Notes: generated from the letters alone by a model not told the origin. 64,000 nt of DNA from Verrucomicrobiales bacterium (GCA_016795505.1 JAEUHH010000120.1:86978-150977); one strand, 5' to 3'. Positions 8,263-17,655 are shown, numbered from the stretch's first letter. Numbers and translations are program-made.

Positions 8263-8911
8263 GGTGGCCGGGCGGGTTGGGTGAGGTAGCTTTTTGAAAC
8301 GAGAATTCGAGGAATTCCTTTCCGCCGCTGGCAACGTGGCAGGCCTCATGGATCGGTTCCAAGCCAACTCTTGCCGCGGTATCGAGCAAGGCGGACCGCT
8401 CGACGAAGTTCATGACGGTGGCCAGGCTCTGGAGGCTGGTGTACGGGGATGGCGACACTTTCTGGTGACCCGCGCCGGGCAGTTGCACCACGGTGACGAG
8501 CACTCCGGAAGGGTGAACCAGGTCGGCCAGATTCGCCAGAGCGCGCTCCAGAGGGACATACTCCAGAATCAGGCCTGCAAATGCCAGGTCGACGGGTTTC
8601 AGGGCAGGCATCTTGGTCCCGAGGTCCGCGCAGACCGTCTCCAGTCCACCAAGGGCCGCTTTCCACCGGTCACTCACCACGGCGAGGTAAGCCGCATTGA
8701 TGTCGAGTGCGACGAGCCTTTCGATCGGACGGCTGGCGGTCTGCTCGATGCCGTTTCCACCGGCACAGCCGACCAGGGCTACCGACCGGGGTTGGAACCG
8801 GTCGATGGACTGGCCAAACAGGCTGGACAACAGTTGAGCCTGACCCACCGCCGGCTGGCTCATGTGGGATTCGTAGTCCTGCAGGGGCAGCTCAAGCCAG
8901 GGATTGTCCAT
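8252..8911 (-). CDS. Class I SAM-dependent methyltransferase
   Basis: 219 residues. The Rossmann motif I is SVALVGCAGGNGIE near residue 43, followed by LVALDINAAYL (motif II with acidic Asp). A later LKPVDLAFAGLILEYVPLERAL segment is typical of small-molecule methyltransferases. No signal peptide. The gene starts 48 bases after the stop of the polytopic membrane protein on the same strand and overlaps the next gene, so it is the middle member of a three-gene unit. The substrate cannot be read from sequence. Confidence 0.75.
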   Translation of the reverse strand: MDNPWLELPLQDYESHMSQPAVGQAQLLSSLFGQSIDRFQPRSVALVGCAGGNGIEQTASRPIERLVALDINAAYLAVVSDRWKAALGGLETVCADLGTKMPALKPVDLAFAGLILEYVPLERALANLADLVHPSGVLVTVVQLPGAGHQKVSPSPYTSLQSLATVMNFVERSALLDTAARVGLEPIHEACHVASGGKEFLEFSFQKATSPNPPGHHAC

Positions 8912-8959
8912 TGGGAGCTGGGATTGCGGGCGGGTCCGGATGGGTGCCAGGCGATTGGA

Positions 8960-10804
8960 TTACCGGCCCGCCCGGGTGCGGTCGGAGGCTTCGTAAAGGT
9001 CCTTGTGACAGATCGACTGGCCGTCGCGGGTGGTGACCCAGTGGCTGCGGCCGCGGCGGAACTCCACGGCGGCGACGCCATCCGCATTCACCGGCCAGGC
9101 GCGGCTCTGGGCGACCCGGCCGGAGCGTCCCGGCCAATGCTGGCTTTGCCACCCGTAGAGCGCGAAGAATCCCGCCAGCAAGGTCACCCCGACCATCTGA
9201 CGCGGCCAGGCCGGCGCCCGCAGCCACGGCTGGGCCATTCGGCCGAGTCCGGCGGCGATGCCGGCCAGCACGGCGGGCAGGGCGTAGGTCAGATACCAGT
9301 AGTAAAAATACAGCGAGGTGAACTGCTGGTGTGCCAGCGCCAGGAGCGGTGCCAGCAGGGCGAGTCCCAACACCAGCGTGGCGGGCATCGCCGCCCGGCG
9401 CCGGCCGACATGGAGCCAGAGCAGCCCCCACACGATCAGGGCGGGCAGCAGGGCCCATTGTTTGAAAGCCAGGATGGGTTCCTCAAGCGCAAAACGGTTC
9501 AGCAACACGTCACCGAGCGAGGCGGTGTCCGCCCGGAGCGCCTCGATATCTGCGGAGATGGGAAAGCTGGTGCCGGTACTGTAATGCGACCAGGCATAGA
9601 AAAACCAATAGGGCTCCAGAGCGATCAACTCGAACACTTCGCGGAAATGATAGCTGACCTGTGGCAGGTGGGGCGCGATGATCACGGCGAACAGCAGGCC
9701 CACGGTGGCATTCACCGCCAGCAGCCGCGCCACGGACCCGGTCGCGGCGGGATCGCCCGAACGAATGCGCCGCCAGAGCAGACAGGCCAGCAGTCCCCCG
9801 TGCAGCGCCACCGCAAAATGGAGGGAACCGGGATAGGACAACAGGCAAAGAAACACGGCGATAGCCAGACCCCACCAATCCCGCCAGCGGTCGGTGCGCA
9901 GCGCCAGCCAGGCGAACCCTAGGGCCACGGGGACGCAACACAACACGAAGGCATAGCCGCGGGCCTGCAGGCTGTAGTCGATGTGCATCGGATGCATCGC
10001 GGCCAGTCCCGCCGCGATCGCCGCCGCCAGCCGCAGGCCCCAGAGCTGGAGCAGCCACCACAGCGCGGCGATGGAGGCGAGTCCGGCGAGCAGCACCGGC
10101 ATCCGCAGGGCCACGATGTTGAAGCGCTCGCGTTCAGCGCCGGTGATGGCGCGCCAGGTGCCGAGGCTGAGCTGTGTCGCCACGCTGAGGAGCACGGGAT
10201 TGTTGCCGAGCCGGTTCTCCCACAGCGCTTCCTGCCAGCCAGCGCCACGCCAGACACGGGTGCCATCACGCTGGATCTCGACATGACCGTGGAAATTGCG
10301 CCGCAGATTGTCCTGCTCGTCGAAATAGATGGCGCGATCGAGATGGGGCACCCGGTAGGCGGCGGCGATCACGAGCAGCAGAGCGAGGACGATCCAGTCG
10401 ATGCGGCCGGCGCGCCACAGGCTGCCTCCGGCCCCGCGGACGAAGGGATGTGCCGGACGCCGCACCACCGGCAACCACCAGCGCGTCGAGAGAGCCGCCA
10501 GAGCAAGCAACAGGCCCGCGGCGAGGGATCCCTGCCAGAGGCCGATCTGACGGTAGGCCGGCGTGCCGAGATTCAGCTCACCGAGTTGCTTGAAATCGAA
10601 GAAAACGGCGCGCGGCACCTCGCGCGGAGACAGATCGAGTCCGCGGGCGACGCGTTTCAGCGCCTCGCCCTCCCAGGGTGCGGGGGCCAGCGTGGCGAAC
10701 AGGAGACAGCCGGCTGCGGCCGCCGCGAGGATCGCAGTCCAGAGGCGCAGGGGGGTCGCGGTGAGCCAGTGTCGGCCCCGCGAAAGGATCTGGGAGAGTG
10801 ACAT
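8960..10804 (-). CDS. Polytopic membrane glycosyltransferase (GT39/ArnT/PMT-like)
   Basis: 614 residues with about 11-13 hydrophobic segments. The first large extracytoplasmic loop carries YFDEQDNLRRNF; the paired acidic residues there match the catalytic D-E of the PMT/ArnT superfamily, which transfers sugars from polyprenyl-phosphate donors on the outer face of the inner membrane. Later segments (AAMHPMHIDYSLQARGYAF) match the conserved region of dolichyl-phosphate-mannose-type transferases. The hydrophilic C-terminal tail of about 70 residues is periplasmic by topology guess. It heads a three-gene minus-strand cluster. The acceptor is unknown. Confidence 0.78.
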   Translation of the reverse strand: MSLSQILSRGRHWLTATPLRLWTAILAAAAAGCLLFATLAPAPWEGEALKRVARGLDLSPREVPRAVFFDFKQLGELNLGTPAYRQIGLWQGSLAAGLLLALAALSTRWWLPVVRRPAHPFVRGAGGSLWRAGRIDWIVLALLLVIAAAYRVPHLDRAIYFDEQDNLRRNFHGHVEIQRDGTRVWRGAGWQEALWENRLGNNPVLLSVATQLSLGTWRAITGAERERFNIVALRMPVLLAGLASIAALWWLLQLWGLRLAAAIAAGLAAMHPMHIDYSLQARGYAFVLCCVPVALGFAWLALRTDRWRDWWGLAIAVFLCLLSYPGSLHFAVALHGGLLACLLWRRIRSGDPAATGSVARLLAVNATVGLLFAVIIAPHLPQVSYHFREVFELIALEPYWFFYAWSHYSTGTSFPISADIEALRADTASLGDVLLNRFALEEPILAFKQWALLPALIVWGLLWLHVGRRRAAMPATLVLGLALLAPLLALAHQQFTSLYFYYWYLTYALPAVLAGIAAGLGRMAQPWLRAPAWPRQMVGVTLLAGFFALYGWQSQHWPGRSGRVAQSRAWPVNADGVAAVEFRRGRSHWVTTRDGQSICHKDLYEASDRTRAGR

Positions 10805-10961
10805 GCCGGGGGTTTTCTACAGGGACGAGACAGGGTCCGGCGGGGGGGAAGCCGGAGGTCAGTGTCGCCGGAATTCAAACCGGACACAAGGCCGGGTCCG
10901 CGATGCCGATGAGACCGGGATGGCACGGATTGACCAGCGATGGTCGAGGAGAAAGGGGAAT

Positions 10962-11066
10962 CCCACCGGGACCGCAGGCGTCCCGCCTGCCCCGGAGCCA
11001 TTGTTGGTCGTTAGCCTTTGCCGTTCAACAAAAGGGGGCGGGCGGGACGCCCGCGGTCCCGGTGGG
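10962..11066. repeat. Inverted pair of GGGACCGC...GTCCC palindromic intergenic elements
   Basis: The left arm CCCACCGGGACCGCAGGCG (continuing TCCCGCCTGCCCC, 10962-10993) is repeated inverted at 11034-11066 as GGGCGGGCGGGACGCCCGCG followed by GTCCCGGTGGG. Each arm is itself palindromic (GGCGGGACGCC core), so the pair can form either two small hairpins or one long cruciform. A single arm recurs at 33141-33171. This is the layout of REP/BIME-type intergenic repeats. Confidence 0.75.
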
Positions 11067-11109
11067 TTCTGCCTTGAAGGTCGCCGTTCGTTCCAGGGTA
11101 TTCCGATGA

Positions 11110-11152
11110 GACCCTGTCTGATCGGAGATCCTACCCTGTTTGATCGGAAACC
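11110..11152. repeat. Paired AACAGGGT-type dispersed repeat, direct orientation
   Basis: ACCCTGTCTGATCGGAGATC followed by CTACCCTGTTTGATCGGAAA: two ~20-bp half-units head to tail, ending 9 bases before the pntB stop. The 356-base gap 10805-11160 holds this element and the inverted pair at 10962-11066; I see no gene in it. Confidence 0.75.
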
Positions 11153-11160
11153 CGGCCAGG

Positions 11161-12528
11161 TCAGTGGCCGCTTTTGAACTGGGCGGCGAGCTGGGTGATG
11201 GTGTCCTTGGCGTCGCCGTAGATCATGCGGCAGTTCTCGCGGAAAAAGAGGGCGTTTTCCAATCCGGAGAAGCCGGCGCCCTTGCCACGCTTCAAGGCGA
11301 AGACGGTGCGGGCCTCGTGGACGTTGATGATGGGCATGCCGTAGATCGGGCTGCTGGGGTCGTCGGCCGCGGCGGGATTGACGACATCGTTCGCGCCGAT
11401 GACGATGGCGACATCGACCTGGGAAATGGTGGGATTCACCGCGTCCATCTCGCAGAGCTGCTCGTACGGCACGTCGGCCTCGGCGAGGAGGACGTTCATG
11501 TGACCGGGCATGCGGCCGGCGACGGGGTGGATGGCGTAGCGGACTTCGGCGCCGTTTTTCTCCAGCAGGCTGCCGAGTTCCTTCACCGCGTGCTGGGCCT
11601 GGGCGACGGCCATGCCGTAGCCGGGGACGAAAATGACGTTCTGCGCGGCTTCGAGCACGTAGTAGGCGTCCTCGACGGAGATGCCTTTCATCTCGCCCTC
11701 GACCGCCTTGCCGGCGGCGCCTCCGGCAGCCCCGAATCCGCCGAAGAGGACGTTGCCGAAGGTGCGGTTCATCGCCTTGCACATGATGATGGTGAGGATG
11801 ATGCCGGAGGTGCCGACGAGGCAGCCGGCGACGATGAGCACTTTGTTGAGAATGACGAAGCCGGCGGCGGCACCGGCGAGGCCGGAGAAGCTGTTGAGGA
11901 AGGCGATGACGACGGGCATGTCGCCGCCGCCGATGGGCAGCACACCCAGCACGCCGAGCAGCAGGGAAAGCACGATGATGGCGTAGAGCACCCAGGCGAC
12001 GGGCTGGATGCAGTAGTAGACGCCGAGGATGAGCAGGGCGGCAAAAATGAGGCCGTTGATGGCTTTCTGCCCCGCGAACAGGGTGGGTCGGCCGCTCATT
12101 TTCCCGGCCAGCTTGAGGTAGGCGATGAAGCTGCCGGTGAAGGTGACGCCGCCGATGAGAATGGCCGCGTAGATGGAGATGAGGGTGACGACATCGGTGC
12201 GGTGGCCGAACTCATGCTCGGCCCAGCCGACCAGGACGGAGGCGAGACCGCCGAAGCCATTGAAAAGGGCCACCAACTCGGGCATGCCGGTCATCTGCAC
12301 CCGCTGGGCCCAGACGCCACCGATCACGGCGCCGATGGCGAGGCCGGCGGCGATCCATTTGAAATCAATGATCTCCTTGTAGAAGAGGGTGGCCACGACG
12401 GCGATGAGCATGCCGACGGCCGACAGGAGGTTCCCCCGGCGGGCGGTATCGGCGCGGCCCAGCATCTTGATGCCGAAGATGAAGAGGATCGAGGCGACGA
12501 TGTAGGCGAGGTCGATCAGTTTTTCCAT
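11161..12528 (-). CDS. pntB: NAD(P) transhydrogenase subunit beta
   Basis: 455 residues. The N-terminal half has about eight membrane segments starting MEKLIDLAYIVASILFIFGIKMLGRADTARRG. The C-terminal half is the NADP(H)-binding domain III with VPGYGMAVAQAQHAVKEL, HPVAGRMPGHMNVLLAEADVPYE and GANDVVNPAA. Together with PntAA and PntAB it couples proton re-entry to hydride transfer from NADH to NADP+, supplying NADPH. It is the last gene of a three-gene minus-strand operon. Confidence 0.95.
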   Translation of the reverse strand: MEKLIDLAYIVASILFIFGIKMLGRADTARRGNLLSAVGMLIAVVATLFYKEIIDFKWIAAGLAIGAVIGGVWAQRVQMTGMPELVALFNGFGGLASVLVGWAEHEFGHRTDVVTLISIYAAILIGGVTFTGSFIAYLKLAGKMSGRPTLFAGQKAINGLIFAALLILGVYYCIQPVAWVLYAIIVLSLLLGVLGVLPIGGGDMPVVIAFLNSFSGLAGAAAGFVILNKVLIVAGCLVGTSGIILTIIMCKAMNRTFGNVLFGGFGAAGGAAGKAVEGEMKGISVEDAYYVLEAAQNVIFVPGYGMAVAQAQHAVKELGSLLEKNGAEVRYAIHPVAGRMPGHMNVLLAEADVPYEQLCEMDAVNPTISQVDVAIVIGANDVVNPAAADDPSSPIYGMPIINVHEARTVFALKRGKGAGFSGLENALFFRENCRMIYGDAKDTITQLAAQFKSGH

Positions 12529-12608
12529 AGGAGACAGGGGTGGTCGGTGAGTGGTGACCGGTGATCAGGGATCCGTGGCGGGGAGTCGGTGGCGCGAGGG
12601 GTGGTCGG

Positions 12609-12893
12609 TCACTTGTCCTTTTTCTTGAACATGCCGAGCATGCGATCGGTGACGAGATAACCGCCGACGACATTGATGGTGGCGAGGATGATGGCTCCGA
12701 AGCCGAGCCACTGGCCGAAGCTGTTGTCGCCGATGCCGCAGGCGATGAGGGCGCCGACCACGGTGATGCCCGAGATGGCATTCGAGCCCGACATGAGCGG
12801 GGTGTGGAGCTGGCTGGGCACCTTTTGGATCAATTCAAACCCGAGGAACCCGGCGAGGACGAAGACGAAGAGGAGCAGGACGAGCGTTTCCAT
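12609..12893 (-). CDS. pntAB: NAD(P) transhydrogenase subunit alpha, membrane part
   Basis: 94 residues with three hydrophobic segments (METLVLLLFVFVLAGFLGFELI; SNAISGITVVGALIA; FGAIILATINVVGGYLV) and a basic tail FKKKDK. It corresponds to the small domain IIa protein in bacteria with split alpha subunits. It sits between pntAA and pntB, about 80 bases from each, and forms part of the proton channel with PntB. Confidence 0.93.
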   Translation of the reverse strand: METLVLLLFVFVLAGFLGFELIQKVPSQLHTPLMSGSNAISGITVVGALIACGIGDNSFGQWLGFGAIILATINVVGGYLVTDRMLGMFKKKDK

Positions 12894-12973
12894 GTGGTGA
12901 TGGCGGAAAGGGTGTGACGCGGTATCCGGAGTGTGGCGGAGCGGAGGTGAAATGGGGAGGCAATCAGGGGCTC

Positions 12974-14104
12974 TCAGGCGGTCTTGAACCGCTCGTGGAC
13001 GACGGCGCCGCCGTGGGTGATGACGCAGCCTTTCTGGATGTCGTCGGCGAGGTTGATGCGGACGGCTTTGGCCTCCTTGTCCCAGAAGTGTTCGATCATG
13101 TTGGCGAAATTCGCGGCCAACACCTGGGTGGCGTGGGTGGCGACGTGGCCCTCGTAGTTGGCGAGGCCGATCAGCCGGACGCCGTTGGGGGTGACGACTT
13201 CCTCGCCGGGGACGATGCCCTCGACGTTGCCACCGCCCTCGGCCGCGAGGTCGACGATGAGACTGCCGGGGCGCATGCCGGCGACGACATCGGATTTGAT
13301 CAAAATGGGCGGCTTGCGGCCGAAGACCTTGGCGGTGGTGATGACGACATCGCTCTGGGCGCAGACTTTGCCCTGTTCGAGGCGCTGCTTTTCGAGCTGT
13401 TCAGGGGTGAGCTCTTTGGCGTAGCCCTGCTCGGTGCCACCGGTCTGGCCGAGGTCGATGCGGAGGGCTTTGGCGCCGAGGGACTCGGCCTGTTCGAGCG
13501 CTTCGGGGCGCACGTCGAAGGCGGTGACGCGGGCGCCGAGGCGCTTGGCGGTGGCAATGGCCTGGAGGCCGGCGACGCCGATGCCGACGATGAAGAACTT
13601 GGCCGGAGAAATCGTGCCGGCGGGGGTCATCATCATGGGCAGGATGGTCTTCATCCGGCTGGCGGCGAGGATGACGGCGACGTAGCCGGCGAGGTTCGCC
13701 TGGGAGCTGATGGCATCCATCTTCTGCGCCAGGGTGGTGCGCGGGATCATCTCCAGGCTGATGGCGGTGACGCCCTGATCGGCGAAGGCCTTGATGAGCC
13801 CGGATTCGTTGAAGGGATCGAGGAAACTGACATGGAGGGCACCCGATTTCTGCCGCGCGATCTCGGCGGGTTCGGGTTTGCGGACGCGCAGCACGGCGTC
13901 GGCCGCGGCGAGGGTCCCGGCGCGATCGGTGGTGATGCTGGCTCCCACGGCGGTGTAGTCGGCGTCGTGGTGGTCGGCGCGCTCGCCGGCACCGGATTCG
14001 ATGACGACCTCGGCACCGAGGCCGATCAATTTTTTCGCGGAGACGGGATCGAGGGCCGCGCGGGTCTCGATGGGGTCGGTCTCTTTGGGGACGAAGATCT
14101 TCAT
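12974..14104 (-). CDS. pntAA: NAD(P) transhydrogenase subunit alpha, NAD(H)-binding part
   Basis: 376 residues related to alanine dehydrogenase. The N-terminus MKIFVPKETDPIETRAALDP is typical. The Rossmann fold contains the FFIVGIGVAGLQAIATAKRLGARVTAFDVRPEALEQ-type NAD site (seen as KFFIVGIGVAGLQAIATA). A SLIVDLAAEGGGNVEG segment follows. It oxidises NADH at the cytoplasmic domain I of the complex. It is the first gene of the operon; the alpha chain is split into two genes, as in Rhodospirillum-type enzymes rather than E. coli. Confidence 0.95.
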   Translation of the reverse strand: MKIFVPKETDPIETRAALDPVSAKKLIGLGAEVVIESGAGERADHHDADYTAVGASITTDRAGTLAAADAVLRVRKPEPAEIARQKSGALHVSFLDPFNESGLIKAFADQGVTAISLEMIPRTTLAQKMDAISSQANLAGYVAVILAASRMKTILPMMMTPAGTISPAKFFIVGIGVAGLQAIATAKRLGARVTAFDVRPEALEQAESLGAKALRIDLGQTGGTEQGYAKELTPEQLEKQRLEQGKVCAQSDVVITTAKVFGRKPPILIKSDVVAGMRPGSLIVDLAAEGGGNVEGIVPGEEVVTPNGVRLIGLANYEGHVATHATQVLAANFANMIEHFWDKEAKAVRINLADDIQKGCVITHGGAVVHERFKTA

Positions 14105-14206
14105 GGGCGGAACCGGAGGGTCTGGCGGGATGTCGGGCGTGTGAAAAGGCGGGGGGCTACCTTATCCCCGGCGGCCTGTCCGTCCACCGGAATCGCTGTG
14201 ACGAAA

Positions 14207-14240
14207 CAGCCGGCTCCGCCGTGGGGACGGAAGCCGGCTG
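14207..14240 (-). terminator. Probable intrinsic terminator after the DUF1080 gene
   Basis: CAGCCGGCT-CCG pairs with CGGAAGCCGGCTG with one bulged base, about 35 bases past the stop of the minus-strand gene at 14275. On the minus strand the stem is followed by TTTCGTC, a short U-run, so efficiency is uncertain. Confidence 0.45.
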
Positions 14241-14274
14241 GTCGGCAAAAATGACAAAGTGGGTGGGCAGAGAC

Positions 14275-14973
14275 TCAGTCGAGCACCTTCACCTCGATGC
14301 TCTGGTAGTGGACTTCGCTCTCGGGGTCGTGAGCCTGGAGGCCGAAGGTGCCCTCGCCGATCTTCCGGCCGGCGAAGCCGCTCTCCACACCGCCCTCGGG
14401 CTCGGTCCACTGCACGGTGGTCTCGCCGTTGACCTTGATGGTGACGGTCTTGCCCTTCACCGTGATGTGGTAGTCGAACCACTCGCCGTCGGTGCTCGGC
14501 GCCTTGTCGCGCTTCAGGTGCTCGCCGCCGGCGGGCTCTTTCTGGCCGGGCTCGAGGACGAGAATGTTGACGATGCCGTAGAGGCTGCCGGTCTTCTTCG
14601 GGTCTTTGTGGGTGGAATTGACCTGGGCTTCAAAGCCGATCTTCGGCCAGTCGGTGTCCTGATACTGGGTGTGGAAATAGACGCCGCTGTTGGAGCCCTT
14701 GGTGGTGCGGACCTTGAGCTTGAGTTCGAAATTCTTGAATTTCCCGCCGTTCACATCGCCGGTGTAGAACAGGTGGCTTTTGCCGCCTTTCACGATGAGG
14801 GCGCCGTCTTTCACGGAGAAAGAGTCGGGGTTCTCCTTCGACGGAGTCCATCCGGTGAGGTCTTTGCCGTTGAACAGGGGCACAAAGCCCTCTTCAGCAG
14901 CGGCGGGAGTCTGGGTGAGGCCGCCCAGCAGCAGGGTGGCGGCGGTGGCAAGGGTCAGGGCAGAGGTTTTCAT
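14275..14973 (-). CDS. Exported DUF1080 (3-keto-disaccharide hydrolase-like) protein
   Basis: 232 residues. The signal peptide is MKTSALTLATAATLLLGGLTQTPAAA. The mature part begins with the diagnostic FVPLFNGKDLTGWTP and continues with SNSGVYFHTQYQ, KIGFEAQVNSTH, GEWFDYHITVKGKTVTIKVNGE and a closing IGLQ-type beta strand (GTFGLQAHDPESEVHYQSIEVKVL). This is a concanavalin/LamG-like jelly roll found in large numbers in Planctomycetes and Verrucomicrobia, where some members act on 3-keto sugars. It is monocistronic here. Role in carbohydrate turnover is inferred. Confidence 0.88.
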   Translation of the reverse strand: MKTSALTLATAATLLLGGLTQTPAAAEEGFVPLFNGKDLTGWTPSKENPDSFSVKDGALIVKGGKSHLFYTGDVNGGKFKNFELKLKVRTTKGSNSGVYFHTQYQDTDWPKIGFEAQVNSTHKDPKKTGSLYGIVNILVLEPGQKEPAGGEHLKRDKAPSTDGEWFDYHITVKGKTVTIKVNGETTVQWTEPEGGVESGFAGRKIGEGTFGLQAHDPESEVHYQSIEVKVLD

Positions 14974-15081
14974 GGGCGGGAGTAGTACGCCGGAAGTGGC
15001 CGGGCGGCAAGGATCAAGACGCCGCCGGCGCGGGCGAAACCGGGCTTGCCGATCGGGTCAAGCACGCCCATCCTTGCGGCC

Positions 15082-15807
15082 ATGCGTGCGCTCTCCCGTC
15101 TTCTCACCCTGCTGGTCGCCGGCTTTCTCGTTTCCTGTGCCGCTCCGGGCGGCGGCGGTGGCATCGGTCGCGATGCCTGGGGCCATCGACCGGGGCCGAA
15201 GGGCTTCCGCACCGTGGTGATCGACGCGGGACACGGCGGGAGCGACTCCGGAGCGCGGAGTCATGCGACCGGGGCGATGGAGAAAGACCTCGCGCTCGAC
15301 ATGGCGCGCCGGGTGAAGGGCGAGCTGCCCGGCTGGCGGGTCGTGCTGCTCCGGGACGGCGACTATTTCATCGACCTCGACGAGCGGGTGGGCATGGCCA
15401 ACCGCCACGGCGATGCGGTGCTGGTCAGCCTGCACTTCAACCACGGTCCGTCGCATCTCTCCGGTCCGGAGACGTTCTACTGGCGCGTGGACAGCCACGG
15501 GCTGGCGACGCGCATCCAGCGCAACCTGGCTTCGGCCATACCCGATGAGCACGGCAACCGCGGCCTGGTGCGCCGTCGGCTGCGGCTGACCCGGAATCCC
15601 GAGATTCCCTGTGTGCTGGTCGAGTGCGGCTACCTGTCGAACTCAGCCGAAGCCCGGCGGATCGAAAACGGGGCCTATCGGGCGTCGCTGGCGCGGGCGA
15701 TCGCGGCGGCGATCAAGGAGCAGTCGGCCCACGGCGATGCCGGGACCGGTCCGCTGCCCCCGCCCATCAATGCCCCGATGAGCCGGCCGACGGACGCGCC
15801 GGAGTGA
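15082..15807 (+). CDS. N-acetylmuramoyl-L-alanine amidase (Amidase_3), lipoprotein
   Basis: 241 residues from the ATG at 15082, with a lipoprotein leader MRALSRLLTLLVAGFLVSC. The Amidase_3 fold shows all zinc and catalytic positions: VIDAGHGG (His), GAMEKDLAL (Glu), SLHFNHG (His) and the catalytic Glu in VLVECGYLSN. It cleaves the amide between MurNAc and the stem peptide, acting in the periplasm, probably at division or turnover. An upstream in-frame ATG at 15046 would place 12 residues before the leader and is less likely. The tail is Pro-rich and unlike an SPOR or LysM domain. Confidence 0.9.
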   Translation: MRALSRLLTLLVAGFLVSCAAPGGGGGIGRDAWGHRPGPKGFRTVVIDAGHGGSDSGARSHATGAMEKDLALDMARRVKGELPGWRVVLLRDGDYFIDLDERVGMANRHGDAVLVSLHFNHGPSHLSGPETFYWRVDSHGLATRIQRNLASAIPDEHGNRGLVRRRLRLTRNPEIPCVLVECGYLSNSAEARRIENGAYRASLARAIAAAIKEQSAHGDAGTGPLPPPINAPMSRPTDAPE

Positions 15808-15891
15808 GCGGGCGTAACGCCAGGCGCGGGGCGCGGTCGCGTGCCGGGCGGACATTGCCACGCCGGTCGGCCCCGTGATAGCCTCGCGGGC

Positions 15892-17097
15892 ATGACGACG
15901 ACCGTTTCGAGACGCCAATTTCTCCGGGGAAGTTCCAGCCTGGCCGCGGCAGGCCTGTTTTCCGGGCTGGGTCCGGTTCGCGCGGCGGATGCCAGTCGCA
16001 AGGCGGCCATCATCGGCCACACCGGAGCCGGTGACTACGGTCACGGGATCGAGCGGATCTTTGCAGGCCTCCCGGATGTCTCCGTCGTCGCGGTCGCCGA
16101 TCCCCACGAGGGCGGACGGGCCAAGGCGAAGGCCGCCTCCGGTGCGGCGCGCGACTATGCCGACTACCGCGACATGCTGGACCGGGAAAAGCCGGACCTG
16201 GTGGCGATCGGTCCGCGCTGGGCGGGCGAGCATCACGCGATGGCGATGGCGGCGCTCCAGGCGGGTGCCCATCTGTATTTGGAAAAACCCTTTACCGTCA
16301 CGCTGGCGGAGGCCGATGAGATCCTGAAACTCGCGGCGCAGAGCGGTCGCCGCATCGCCGTGGCCCACGTGACCCGCTGCGCCCCGAATGTCCTGCGGCT
16401 GGAGGCGGCGCTGCGCGACGGGCTCATCGGGGACCTGCTGGAGATCCATACGGTGGGAAAGATGGGCTCCCGCTCGGGCGGTCAGGACATGATGGTGCTC
16501 GGCCTGCATGTCTTCGACCTGGCGCGCCTGTTCGCCGGCGAGGTGGAGTGGTGCCAGGCCCGCATCCGACTCCAGGGTGCCATGCCGACAGTGGCCCAGG
16601 CGAAAGAGTCACCGTCCGACCGGGTCGGGCCGGTGGTGGGCGACGACATTTTTGCCCATTTCGCGATGCGCTCGGGGGTGAATGTCACTTTCCGCAGCCG
16701 GCCCGGTCTCGAAAAAGCGGCCGGACCCTTCGGCATGGAGATCATCGGTTCCCGCGGAGTGGTCAGGTTGAACTCCGGGGCCGTGCCCAGTCTGTCCCTC
16801 CTCGCCGCACCCAGCCGGGCTGCCGCCACGCGGACAGAAAGCTGGGTTGACTGGAATGGCGGTGTCGATCCCGCGACCGAAGCCACCATCGACGGGCTGA
16901 CCGCCTACGACGCCGCCCACCGGCGGGTGGTGCGCGACTGGCTGCTGGCCATCGACGAGGGACGCGAGCCGCTGGCCTCGGGCGAGCGGGCGATGAAGGC
17001 GATCGAGATGGCCCACGGGGCGTTCCGGGCGGGATTGGCTGGCGGTCGGGTGGAATTTCCGCTGGTTGATCGTGGCCATCCGCTCATCGCCGGGTGA
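15892..17097 (+). CDS. Gfo/Idh/MocA family oxidoreductase with Tat signal
   Basis: 401 residues from the ATG at 15892. The Tat leader is MTTTVSRRQFLRGSSSLAAAG (SRRQFL twin-arginine). A Rossmann NAD(P)-binding domain follows (AAIIGHTGAGDYGHGIE), then the family marker HLYLEKPFTVTLAEAD with the EKP lysine, and a C-terminal alpha/beta domain. Exported paralogs are common in the PVC group, where they are thought to carry tightly bound nicotinamide cofactor in the periplasm. The next gene (PLD) starts 12 bases after the stop, suggesting one transcript. Confidence 0.85.
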   Translation: MTTTVSRRQFLRGSSSLAAAGLFSGLGPVRAADASRKAAIIGHTGAGDYGHGIERIFAGLPDVSVVAVADPHEGGRAKAKAASGAARDYADYRDMLDREKPDLVAIGPRWAGEHHAMAMAALQAGAHLYLEKPFTVTLAEADEILKLAAQSGRRIAVAHVTRCAPNVLRLEAALRDGLIGDLLEIHTVGKMGSRSGGQDMMVLGLHVFDLARLFAGEVEWCQARIRLQGAMPTVAQAKESPSDRVGPVVGDDIFAHFAMRSGVNVTFRSRPGLEKAAGPFGMEIIGSRGVVRLNSGAVPSLSLLAAPSRAAATRTESWVDWNGGVDPATEATIDGLTAYDAAHRRVVRDWLLAIDEGREPLASGERAMKAIEMAHGAFRAGLAGGRVEFPLVDRGHPLIAG

Positions 17098-17109
17098 GAA
17101 TGCCGCGTC

Positions 17110-17655
17110 ATGCACACCCCCGACGACTCGCTGAGCCCGCTGATCCTGAATGAAGCCCACTACACGCGGCTGATCCGGGAGGAAATACCCGCGGCGACGC
17201 GATTCCTCTGGATCGCCACCGCCGATCTGAAGGACCTGCATGTCGAAGCCACCAAGGGCCGGTTCCAGCCCTTTCTCGGCGTGCTCGCCGGCCTCGTCCG
17301 CGATGGCGTGGAGGTGCGGCTGGTTCACGCGAAGGAGCCCGGTCCGCGCTTCCGGCGCGATTTCGACCGCTATCCTGAGTTGATCGCCTCCGAGCAGTTC
17401 GAGCGGGTGCTCTGCCCGCGCATGCATGCGAAGATTGTGATCATCGACGGCGTGGTGGCTTACGTCGGCTCGGCGAATCTCACCGGTGCCGGCATCGGGG
17501 CCAAATCGTCGCGGCGGCGGAATTTCGAGGCTGGCATGCTGATCCGGGATCGCCAGACGCTGGATGAGCTGATGGATTTCTTCGACCGCCTCTGGATGGG
17601 AGAGCACTGCCCGAAGTGCGGCCGGAGGGATGTGTGTCCGGATCCGATCGTGTGA
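17110..17655 (+). CDS. Single-HKD phospholipase D-fold protein with C-terminal Cys cluster
   Basis: 181 residues. One HKD motif is present: RMHAKIVIIDGVVAYVGSANLTGAG (His-x-Lys-x4-Asp), so an active enzyme would need to dimerise, as Nuc-type nucleases do. The C-terminus CPKCGRRDVCPDPIV has three cysteines resembling a half zinc ribbon. No signal peptide is visible. PLD-fold proteins of this size include nucleases and phosphodiesterases; the neighbour Fic gene gives no firm hint. Confidence 0.82.
   Translation: MHTPDDSLSPLILNEAHYTRLIREEIPAATRFLWIATADLKDLHVEATKGRFQPFLGVLAGLVRDGVEVRLVHAKEPGPRFRRDFDRYPELIASEQFERVLCPRMHAKIVIIDGVVAYVGSANLTGAGIGAKSSRRRNFEAGMLIRDRQTLDELMDFFDRLWMGEHCPKCGRRDVCPDPIV

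Noticed and set aside
11140..12564. Plus-strand open frame of 474 codons opposite pntB
   Set aside because: It is antisense to a well-conserved transhydrogenase gene and is Gly/Asp/Glu-rich as expected from the complement of a membrane protein gene.
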